A DNA stretch of 64,000 nucleotides from Novosphingobium piscinae (lineage in GTDB: Bacteria > Pseudomonadota > Alphaproteobacteria > Sphingomonadales > Sphingomonadaceae). Under the pieces are notes generated by a model that did not search any database, was not told the DNA's origin, and saw only the letters and a program-made list of their open reading frames with translations. The DNA lies in NCBI RefSeq assembly GCF_014230355.1, contig NZ_JACLAX010000001.1:248001-312000 (forward strand), in the 5' to 3' direction. The position numbers were made by a program, and so were the translations under genes. Below, piece by piece: positions 9,565 through 16,770 of the stretch. Within the stretch, counting starts at the first letter, position 1. Each line of letters opens with the position of its first letter.

Positions 9565-10710
9565 ATGATCGACCCAGAAGCCCTGCTCGCCGCTGCCCGT
9601 GAACAGACCGGATTGTCCGATTTCGGCGATCCGTCGTTTCGTGAGGGGCTCGATGTCCTGGTCCGCGCGCTCAATACCGAGGCCGGCCTGAGCGAGGCAG
9701 GTGCCGGCCGCGTGGCCGGCTCGATCACCGCTACGCTGGCGCAGCGACTGCGGGTCGAGGACTATCTCAAGACCCATCCGGAGCTGCTCGAAGCGCCGAT
9801 CGAGCAGCCGACCTTCGTGTTCGGCCTGCCCCGCACGGGCACGACCCTGGCGATCAACCTGCTTGCGGCCGACCCGACCCGGCGCGTGTTCATGCGCTGG
9901 GAGGCCTTCAACACCGTGCCGCCCGCGGCGCCGGGCGAGCTGCGCACCGATCCGCGCTGCCTGGCCGAACAGGCGCGGCTCGATGGCAGCAAGCAATACC
10001 TCCCGCACATTGCCGCGATGCACTGGGAAAACGCCGACAGCTCGACCGAATGCCAGTTCGCCATGACCCCGAGCTTCTGCTCGCAGGTCTACGAATCGCA
10101 GTACCACGTGCCGAGCTACAGCGACTGGTTCCACCGGGCCGACTATGTCCCCGCGTTCCGTTACCACAAGCGGCTGATGCAACTGCTGCAGGGCACCAAT
10201 GGTGGGCAGTGGACCTTCAAGAACCCTTGGCATCCGCTCTATCTCGACGCGCTGACCACGGTCTATCCCGATGCCCAGTTGATCATGACGCACCGCGACC
10301 CGGCTGATGTGGTCGCCTCGGCCTGCAGCCTGATCTTTGCGGTCCGCAAGATGTTCAGTGATAGTGTCGATCCGGTGGCCTGCGGGCGGGCCCAGCTGCG
10401 CACCTTCGATCTGATGATCGCGCGGGTGCGCGCGTTCGAGGACAAGCACGGGCGCGACGCGATCCACCACATCGCCTACCAGGGGCTGGTGTCCGACCCG
10501 ATCGGCGAGATGCGCAAGGCCTATGCCCGCTTCGACAAGCCCTTCACCGAGGAGACCCGGGCGGTGATGCAGGCCGTGCTGGACGAGAACCCGCAGGGCA
10601 AGCACGGCAAGCACGAGTACCGGCTCGAGGACTACGGCCTGTCGCGCGCCGAGGTCTACGACCACTTCGCCGACTACATCGCCCGCTACGCGATTCCGAC
10701 CCGGGCCTGA
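9565..10710 (+). CDS. PAPS-dependent sulfotransferase family protein
   Basis: Start chosen at the ATG at 9565, giving 381 residues; a GTG at 9514 would add an unlikely leader. The 5'-phosphosulfate loop is FVFGLPRTGTTLAINLL (about residues 82-98), and the 3'-phosphate motif is near residue 240 in THRDPADVVASACS. The family transfers sulfate from PAPS to hydroxyl groups, although many bacterial members of this branch are uncharacterised. The gene follows the P450 on the same strand after 65 bases, so sulfation of a freshly introduced hydroxyl is a plausible but untested role. Confidence 0.85.
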   Translation: MIDPEALLAAAREQTGLSDFGDPSFREGLDVLVRALNTEAGLSEAGAGRVAGSITATLAQRLRVEDYLKTHPELLEAPIEQPTFVFGLPRTGTTLAINLLAADPTRRVFMRWEAFNTVPPAAPGELRTDPRCLAEQARLDGSKQYLPHIAAMHWENADSSTECQFAMTPSFCSQVYESQYHVPSYSDWFHRADYVPAFRYHKRLMQLLQGTNGGQWTFKNPWHPLYLDALTTVYPDAQLIMTHRDPADVVASACSLIFAVRKMFSDSVDPVACGRAQLRTFDLMIARVRAFEDKHGRDAIHHIAYQGLVSDPIGEMRKAYARFDKPFTEETRAVMQAVLDENPQGKHGKHEYRLEDYGLSRAEVYDHFADYIARYAIPTRA

Positions 10711-10737
10711 ACGGGCCCCGGACTTGAGCGGGCACGA

Positions 10738-11907
10738 TCAGCGCCGCGCCGGGGCGCCGAGGTTGCGCTTGAAGTGGGCGACGATCGCCGCATAGGCATC
10801 ACGCGATTCCGGCAGGTCGGGCTGGTACATGTAGCAGTGCCCCATCGCCTCCCCGACGATCAGGGTTGATGCCACCCCGGCGCGGAGCAGGGCCGAATTG
10901 GTCACGATCGCCGGGCTCAGGTCCATCGCCCGCGTACCGGTGATCACCAAGGTTGGCGGGAACCGGCCGATGGTCTGCGGATCGAGCGCCGGCGAGATCA
11001 GGGGATCGGCATAGTCGGCGCCGTCGAAGTAGCCGCGGGTGAGATCGGCGGCCGGCCCGCCATGGGCCGGCGGGGGCGGGAAGGTGCCGTCGGCATAGCC
11101 AGCGATATAGGCTGAATCCCCGGTCTGGAAGCGGATCGCGCCGGCCCCGAAGATCCCGATCGCCCCTGCCTGCGGCAGCCCCTTGGCTGGCAGATAGGCC
11201 GCCGCCTGGGCGGCCAGGTTGCCACCCGCCGAACAGCCGAAGAATCCTATGTTGCGCGCCCGGTACTGCCCCAGCAGCGCGCGGTAGACCGCGGCAACAT
11301 CCTCGATCCCGGCCGGGTGGCGGTGCTCGGGAGCCATGCGGTAATCGACCGCAATCACCTTGTAACCGCCCAGCGCGGCGATCGGGATCGATTCCACCAG
11401 TGCGCAGGCGTCCCAGCACAGGCTGAAGGCGCTGCCGTGGAGGTTGATCAGCACCCGTTTCGGATCGTGCGGGCGGCCCTTGGGGGTGATCACCTTGGCG
11501 CGCACTCCGCCCAGCACGCTATCCGCGATCTCTACCGGATAGAGCGCCTGCATGCGCGCGATGCGCGGGGCCATCGCCGCATTGAGCTGGGCCCGGCGCA
11601 CCGCGATGTCGGGTTCGACCGGAGTGGCCAGCGCGACCGGCATGCGCGCCCGCTGGGCCTGCTGGGCCCGGGCCTCGCGGCTCGACAGCTCGGACGGCGG
11701 CAGAGCGAAGGCGGGGACGCGCACGGTGCCGTCGGGGGCGAAGCTCGGACCCCGTGGCGCCGTAACCGTAGAGGTATCGGCAGATGGCGTCCCGGCCGGG
11801 GCCTGAACCTGGGTTTGCGCCTGAGCCAGAGCTGCAGGCGCGGCAGCGGCGAGTATCGCCGCGATCAGTTCCGCGCACCGGGCGCGCGCCGCGTCACCTG
11901 CATCCAT
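10738..11907 (-). CDS. Alpha/beta hydrolase, hormone-sensitive-lipase-like (family IV) esterase, exported
   Basis: From the ATG at 11907 the product has 389 residues. A hydrophobic, alanine-rich N-terminus ending near ALAQA (residues 24-30) looks like a signal peptide. The oxyanion motif is HGSA (157-160, HGGG/HGGA in most relatives), the nucleophile Ser226 lies in GCSAGG, and Asp329 and His357 are in place for the triad. It should hydrolyse carboxylic esters in the periplasm. It converges with the sulfotransferase gene and has no same-strand partner close by; the sterol desaturase-like gene lies 96 bases upstream of its start. Confidence 0.85.
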   Translation of the reverse strand: MDAGDAARARCAELIAAILAAAAPAALAQAQTQVQAPAGTPSADTSTVTAPRGPSFAPDGTVRVPAFALPPSELSSREARAQQAQRARMPVALATPVEPDIAVRRAQLNAAMAPRIARMQALYPVEIADSVLGGVRAKVITPKGRPHDPKRVLINLHGSAFSLCWDACALVESIPIAALGGYKVIAVDYRMAPEHRHPAGIEDVAAVYRALLGQYRARNIGFFGCSAGGNLAAQAAAYLPAKGLPQAGAIGIFGAGAIRFQTGDSAYIAGYADGTFPPPPAHGGPAADLTRGYFDGADYADPLISPALDPQTIGRFPPTLVITGTRAMDLSPAIVTNSALLRAGVASTLIVGEAMGHCYMYQPDLPESRDAYAAIVAHFKRNLGAPARR

Positions 11908-12003
11908 GTCCCCGTCTCCCGGCCTGTTTGCCCGCGAGGCTAGCCGCGGGAGGCACGGAGACAAGTGGTTGGCCCATCGCCGGGGCGGTAACCGAGGCGT
12001 CGC

Positions 12004-12807
12004 TCAGGGTGTGGCGACCACCGGCTCGCTGCGCGGGGCGGCAGCGCGGTCCTTGATCGCCACCAGCTCCTCTTCGTACTTCGGGCGCATCGTCCCGCAC
12101 AGCCGGTCCCAGATCGTGGTGTAGCCGCCGTAGTTCACCCGGAAGTACTTGTGGTGCTGGTCGTGGAAGGTGGCGGTGATGAACCACTTGGTGGCCCAGC
12201 TCTTGTTCCACCAGCGCGGCATGAATTCGTAGCCCGAGTGGACGTAGAGCCCCATGATGATGTTGGTGGGGGTGATCAGCGCCATCGCATGCTCGTGCAC
12301 GGGCGAAACCAGCGCCATGCCGGTGAGAAACAGCGGGACGAAGCCGCCATTGATCAACGATTCGATCGGATTGACCGACAGCGTGGTCAGCAGGTTGGGC
12401 GAGGTCGAGAAGTGGTGCAGCTTGTGGACGTAGGTGTAGACCGGCTCTTTGTGCATCCAGCGATGCAGCCAGTAGAACCAGGTGTCGAACAGAAAGAAAT
12501 ACAGCGCGTACTCTATCGCGATCCGCCACGGACTGACCGGACCCTTGTCGACCGTGATCCAGCCATGGGCGAGCAGCCAGCTCATCGGGGCCCCGATCAG
12601 GAAGCCCGAAGCGACGAGGTTGATGACCGCGAAGATGCCCTCGTTGCGGAAGGTCTTCCACTTGAAGCCCCGTGGCTGGATCTTGCGCGCCTTGAAGAAG
12701 CCCGTCCACAGCCCGGCTACCAGGCCGGCGCCGAGGAACAGGGCGAACCACGTGCGCACCGACTGCTCGGCGCTGAACAGAAACAGGACCTGATCCCACG
12801 GATTCAT
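12004..12807 (-). CDS. Fatty acid hydroxylase/sterol desaturase family membrane protein
   Basis: A 267-residue integral membrane protein with hydrophobic segments near residues 20-37, 58-80 and 98-115. The di-iron histidine boxes are HRWMH (115-119), HKLHH (128-132) and HDQHH (215-219). The family hydroxylates or desaturates lipids such as fatty acids, sterols and carotenoids. It lies just downstream of the MaoC-like gene (54 bases) on the same strand, in a unit that also has the acyl-CoA synthetase. The substrate may be the same lipid-like compound handled by the island. Electron donor unknown. Confidence 0.9.
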   Translation of the reverse strand: MNPWDQVLFLFSAEQSVRTWFALFLGAGLVAGLWTGFFKARKIQPRGFKWKTFRNEGIFAVINLVASGFLIGAPMSWLLAHGWITVDKGPVSPWRIAIEYALYFFLFDTWFYWLHRWMHKEPVYTYVHKLHHFSTSPNLLTTLSVNPIESLINGGFVPLFLTGMALVSPVHEHAMALITPTNIIMGLYVHSGYEFMPRWWNKSWATKWFITATFHDQHHKYFRVNYGGYTTIWDRLCGTMRPKYEEELVAIKDRAAAPRSEPVVATP

Positions 12808-12861
12808 CGCAACTGGTCTCCTGAGGGCCCCGGTTCCGGCAGGGGCCCCTGAAGGATTGGT

Positions 12862-13986
12862 TCAACCCTTGCTGGGCAGTTCGGCGATCGCCGTTCCGAA
12901 GGCCGAGGTCTCGCCGCGGTGGGTCGTGGCAAGCTGCTGGATCTCGACATACTTCTTGCCGTTCTCCTCGAACTTGCGGGTGACGCTGCCGTCAATGAAG
13001 ATCACGTCGCCGTCCGGGTTGTGGCGGCGGATCTGGCACTTCGACTTGTGCAGGAAGCCATCATCGCCGATCCAGTTGGTGACGTGATGGGTCAGCCACG
13101 AATTGCGCTCGGGACCGTAGTCGTAGGCTCCCGGGGCGCCGACCTCGAGCGCGAAGGCTTCGTCCCAGTGCACCCGCTCGGGGCAGTCGGGGACGTTGAA
13201 GCGGTTCTTGATGCCAAGACCCGGATGGGCCTGCTGCATCTTCCAAGCCAGCTTGTTGGCGCGGATGTAGAGCCCGCCCCAGCCTTGCGCATAGCAGATG
13301 AAGCCGGTCACGGTCATCGGACCCTTCATCATGCGCGGCAGCTCGTCGCCGACATTCACGTCCTCCCAGTAGCGCGGCGTCGCGCCCCGGATTTCCTCGT
13401 TGGCGTAGAGCTTGCCCCATTCGGCGAGCTGCTCGTCGGTGAACGGCTCGACCCGACCGCGCGCCTCGGTGTACTTGGTACCGCGCTCGCGGGCCTCGTC
13501 ACGGTCGGTGCGGAACACCCAGCTGTCGGCCTCGCAGACCAGATCGCCGTGCTGGTTGAAGAAGTCGACGTGGTAGATCTGCTGGAACGACCGCCCGGCG
13601 AACTTGGTCTGATGCTCGACCAGGTCCTTCAGGTAAGCCTCGGTGCGGATCGTGTCGTTGCGCAGCACCGGCTTGTGCCAGGTCCAGTCGGCCCCGGCCC
13701 ACATCGCGTGTACCCCGGACAGGCCGCCGCAGTAGCCCGAGATGATCCGGCTGGTGGTGAAGAGGAAGCTCGGCAGCGCGACGATCGAGCCGTACTTGGT
13801 CTTGGCGGCATAGTCCGGGTCGGTCCACAGCGGATTGTCGTCGCCGATGCCGTGGGCGTAGTGACGGATCGCGTCACGGGTGGCCTCATAGTTCCACGGT
13901 TCGACCGTGTTCTCGATCTTGATGCCGATGCGGCTGCGCAGGTCGGCGAGACCCTCTTCGGTGATCTTGGGGAATTTGGCGCTCAT
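12862..13986 (-). CDS. FAS1-like/MaoC-type acyl dehydratase, double hot-dog
   Basis: The ATG at 13986 (MSAKFP) follows an AGGAG about 11 bases upstream; it gives 374 residues. The N-terminal half (about 15-165) is an FAS1-type dehydratase hot-dog with YAHGIGDDNPLW, and the C-terminal half (about 200-350) is a second hot-dog domain containing WEDVNVGDELP. Such proteins hydrate or dehydrate enoyl-/3-hydroxyacyl-CoA esters, or bind them without catalysis. The gene starts 20 bases downstream of the acyl-CoA synthetase stop, so activation and beta-oxidation-like chemistry are probably coupled. Confidence 0.85.
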   Translation of the reverse strand: MSAKFPKITEEGLADLRSRIGIKIENTVEPWNYEATRDAIRHYAHGIGDDNPLWTDPDYAAKTKYGSIVALPSFLFTTSRIISGYCGGLSGVHAMWAGADWTWHKPVLRNDTIRTEAYLKDLVEHQTKFAGRSFQQIYHVDFFNQHGDLVCEADSWVFRTDRDEARERGTKYTEARGRVEPFTDEQLAEWGKLYANEEIRGATPRYWEDVNVGDELPRMMKGPMTVTGFICYAQGWGGLYIRANKLAWKMQQAHPGLGIKNRFNVPDCPERVHWDEAFALEVGAPGAYDYGPERNSWLTHHVTNWIGDDGFLHKSKCQIRRHNPDGDVIFIDGSVTRKFEENGKKYVEIQQLATTHRGETSAFGTAIAELPSKG

Positions 13987-14006
13987 GGTCTTATGCTCTC
14001 CTGAAT

Positions 14007-15578
14007 TCAAGCGGCGGCAGCGGCTGCGGCGGCCTCGCGGTCGCGCAAGATCTTGCGATTGACCTTGCCGGCCGGGTTCTTCGGCAGCTCGTCGACGAAT
14101 TCGACGATCCGCGGAAATTCGTGCTGCGCGAGCTTTTCGCGGGTGAAGTCCTGCAGCGCGCGGACCAGCGCATCGCTGCCCGGTTCACGCGCGATGACGA
14201 AGGCCTTGACCACCTGGCCGCGCTGCTCGTCGGGGACCCCGATAACCGCGCATTCAAGCACGGCGGGATGCTTGAGCATGGTGTTCTCGATCTCGACCGC
14301 GGACAGGGTCCAGCCGGCCGAGATGATCACGTCGTCGGCCCGGCCGCAGTGATAGAAATAGCCGTCCTCGTCGATCCGGGCGCGGTCCTTGGTGGTCATC
14401 CACGCGCCGCCGCGCCACAGCATCAGCTCACCCACCTCGCCCGGCGCGCAGGCCGTGCCGTCAGGGCGCTGGACCTGAAGCCGCTGGCCCGGAATCGCCT
14501 TGCCGAGCGACCCCGGCTTGACCGTGAAATCGTCCGCGCCGGGATAGTTCACCAGCACCACGCCGATCTCGGTGGTGCCGTACATCGAGCAGGCCGGCAC
14601 CTTGAAATGGGCGTCGATCCATTCGAGCGTGGAAGGGTCGATCGGCTCGCCGGTGTAGGACAGCTTGTCAAACCGGAAAGTGAAATCACCCCCGCGTCCC
14701 GAGTTCTTCATCATCCGGTAGTGCGTGGCGGCGGCCGACATGTTGGTGATGCCGAAACTGTCGAGCGCCTGCAGCAGCCGCACCGGATCGAAGCGGCCGG
14801 CAAAGGTGCCCGTGGTCACCCCCAGCGCCAGGGGGGCGAGCGTGCCGTGCCACAGCCCGTGGCCCCAGGCCGGGGATGATGGGCAGAAGAACTCGTCTCC
14901 GGGACGGATCCCGGTGCCGTAGAGCGCGGCGAACATCAGCGTGACGATCGCGCGGTGGGTGTGGCGCACCGCCTCCGGCAGCTCGCGGGTCGTGCCGCTG
15001 GTATACTGGAACACCGCGATGTCGTTGGCCCGTGAGCGTGCGGTGATGCGGTCGGGGAAGCCTGCCAGCGAAGCGAGGAACGCATCGTCGGCGACGACCA
15101 CGCGCGGCCCGTCGAGCGAACGGGCCAGTTCGGCCTTGTCGGCGTTGGTTACCAGGATCGACGGCCGGCAATCGTCCACCCGGAGGCGCAGTGCGTCGGG
15201 CCCGAACAGAGTGAACAGCGGCACCGAGATCGCACCGGTCTGCATGGCGCCGAACAGGCAGACGTAGAAGGGCAGCGACGGCTCAAGCATGAAGGCAATG
15301 CGTTCGCCCGGCTGGATGCCCTCGGCGATCAGCCAGTGGGCGAACCGGGCGGCCCCCGCGGCGATCTCGTCGAAGCTCAGGATCTCGTCACGCCCATCGG
15401 CATGGGCGATGCGCACGGCCGGGCGGCCGGAGCCATCGGCATGCCGGTTGATGCATTCGTGGGCGATGTTGAGATGCTCACGATCGCCGTCGAAGAGATC
15501 CCACAGCGCCGCCCCCGAAGCATGGGCCTGGGCATCGGCATAGCGGGTGAACTGGGTGAGTCTGGGCATGTCCGGCAC
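14007..15578 (-). CDS. AMP-forming acyl-CoA synthetase (ANL superfamily)
   Basis: The 523 residues carry the ANL core motifs: P-loop FQYTSGTTRELPEAVRHTH, A5 SMYGTTEIG, A8 GRADDVIISAGW and the A10 lysine near the C-terminus in KNPAGKVNRKIL. In the P-loop the usual TSGTTGxPK reads TSGTTRELPE, so the glycine and the lysine are replaced; related short/medium-chain synthetases share this variant as I recall. It activates a carboxylic acid to its CoA thioester in the cytosol. An in-frame ATG at 15569 (MPRLTQF) is an alternative start. Divergent from the IclR gene at 15657. Confidence 0.9.
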   Translation of the reverse strand: MPDMPRLTQFTRYADAQAHASGAALWDLFDGDREHLNIAHECINRHADGSGRPAVRIAHADGRDEILSFDEIAAGAARFAHWLIAEGIQPGERIAFMLEPSLPFYVCLFGAMQTGAISVPLFTLFGPDALRLRVDDCRPSILVTNADKAELARSLDGPRVVVADDAFLASLAGFPDRITARSRANDIAVFQYTSGTTRELPEAVRHTHRAIVTLMFAALYGTGIRPGDEFFCPSSPAWGHGLWHGTLAPLALGVTTGTFAGRFDPVRLLQALDSFGITNMSAAATHYRMMKNSGRGGDFTFRFDKLSYTGEPIDPSTLEWIDAHFKVPACSMYGTTEIGVVLVNYPGADDFTVKPGSLGKAIPGQRLQVQRPDGTACAPGEVGELMLWRGGAWMTTKDRARIDEDGYFYHCGRADDVIISAGWTLSAVEIENTMLKHPAVLECAVIGVPDEQRGQVVKAFVIAREPGSDALVRALQDFTREKLAQHEFPRIVEFVDELPKNPAGKVNRKILRDREAAAAAAAA

Positions 15579-15604
15579 ATGCCACAGGCGCCTTGACGTT
15601 GTAC

Positions 15605-15625
15605 ATATAGAATATTATTCTGTAT
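15605..15625. promoter_or_regulatory. Near-palindrome in the acyl-CoA synthetase/iclR divergent promoter
   Basis: An AT-rich inverted repeat with 10-base arms around one central T; 9 of 10 pairs match (left arm ATATAGAATA, right arm TATTCTGTAT). It stands out from the GC-rich surroundings and lies 26 bases upstream of the acyl-CoA synthetase start and 31 bases before the iclR ATG. IclR-family proteins bind short imperfect palindromes in divergent promoters, so this is a good operator candidate; the match to IclR is inferred from position. Confidence 0.55.
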
Positions 15626-15656
15626 ATTGAATGAAAAGGCATCACCGGGGCGAATT

Positions 15657-16427
15657 ATGACCAGCGACAGTGCCGCACCGTCGAAGGCCCCGGCCATCGC
15701 CCGTGCCGCGGCGATCCTCCGCCTGCTCGGGCGGAGCGAGGCGCCGCTCGGGGTCAATGCCATCGCCCGTGAGCTGGATCTGGTCCCCTCGACCTGCCTC
15801 TACCTGCTGCGCGCGCTGGCCGAGGAAGAACTGGTCGGCTTTGATCCGGCGACCAAGCGCTACACGCTTGCGGCCGGGGTGCTCACGCTCGCGCGTGGAT
15901 GGCTCAAGCGCGATCGGTTCGCCGACCTCGCCCAGCCGCTGCTCGATCGCGTCGCGACCGAGCACGGCCTTACCATGCTGGGGGTGCAGGTGGTCGGACT
16001 CCAGCACATGATCGTGGTCGCCAAGGCGCTGGGCACCGGCAACTTCCAGCTCAATGCCGAGGTCGGCAGCCGCTTTCCCGCGCTGATCAGCGCCACGGGC
16101 CGCTGCGTGGCGGCCTTCGGCGGGCATGACCCCGAGGTGCTGCGCCGCCGCTTCTCCGGCCTGCGCTGGGAGGCCCCGCCGACCTTCGACCACTGGCGCG
16201 ACGAAGTCGCCCGGACGCGCCAGACCGGATATGCGGTCGATGAAGGAAACTACATCGCCGGGGTCACCGTCGTGGCCGCCCCGGTGTTCCGCAGCCCGGG
16301 ACAGCTCAGTCATGCGCTGGCGGCGGTGGGCCTCGGCAGCGCGGTGCGCCGCGGCGGGCTCGAGCAACTGGCCGGCGCCGTCGCAGGCGCCGCACGTTCC
16401 CTTAGCGAACGGCTTTCGGGCGCCTAG
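15657..16427 (+). CDS. IclR family transcriptional regulator
   Basis: Start chosen at the ATG at 15657 (MTSDSAAP); a TTG at 15627 would lie against the palindrome. The 256 residues comprise an N-terminal winged helix (about 15-80: AILRLLGRSEAPLGVNAIAR, then LVPSTCLYLLRALAEE) and a C-terminal GAF-like IclR effector domain (SATGRCVAAFGG, GYAVDEGNYIAGV). It is divergent from the acyl-CoA synthetase operon and upstream of a TonB receptor gene, so it probably senses an acid or its CoA ester derived from the imported compound. Confidence 0.92.
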   Translation: MTSDSAAPSKAPAIARAAAILRLLGRSEAPLGVNAIARELDLVPSTCLYLLRALAEEELVGFDPATKRYTLAAGVLTLARGWLKRDRFADLAQPLLDRVATEHGLTMLGVQVVGLQHMIVVAKALGTGNFQLNAEVGSRFPALISATGRCVAAFGGHDPEVLRRRFSGLRWEAPPTFDHWRDEVARTRQTGYAVDEGNYIAGVTVVAAPVFRSPGQLSHALAAVGLGSAVRRGGLEQLAGAVAGAARSLSERLSGA

Positions 16428-16770
16428 GCCGACAGGAAATGGGTCCGCCGCGGGCCATCGGGGCGCACCGGTCAGGACAGCCAGCGGACGCAGCAAGTCG
16501 AACTTCGCATGCCGCTCGAGCCGACGAGATTATTCAACAGCGGATAAAGTATACTACTTTAGTATCCGCCGATTCCCCAAGAATCCGGGCGCTTTCTCTA
16601 TTTATTGTGCATGTGCGAATAAATGCGCTCTATCGCGCCAGCGATTATCCCGTTGCGCTCCTCCTTCACGATTGCCGCAGTTCCGGAAGCGGATAGGTAT
16701 TGCGACAGCACGTTTGAAGCGCCCGGCCGAGCAGCCGCGTCAGCCGATGTTGCACCTGGGGAGGATAACA
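16428..16770. promoter_or_regulatory. Upstream region of the TonB receptor with a large imperfect hairpin
   Basis: A 343-base gap before the receptor start. At 16540-16569 there is an inverted repeat, GCGGATA ... TATCCGC, with an inner pair AAAGTA/TACTTT, making a bulged hairpin of about 30 bases. This AT-rich island (16525-16625) is the only low-GC stretch nearby and probably holds the promoter. GGGGAGG at 16758-16764 is the ribosome-binding site. No real gene fills the gap, although frames stay open because stop codons are rare in GC-rich DNA. Confidence 0.45.

Noticed and set aside
16126..16770. Extended N-terminus of the TonB receptor frame overlapping iclR
   Set aside because: It merely lacks stop codons; the signal peptide and ribosome-binding site are at 16771.
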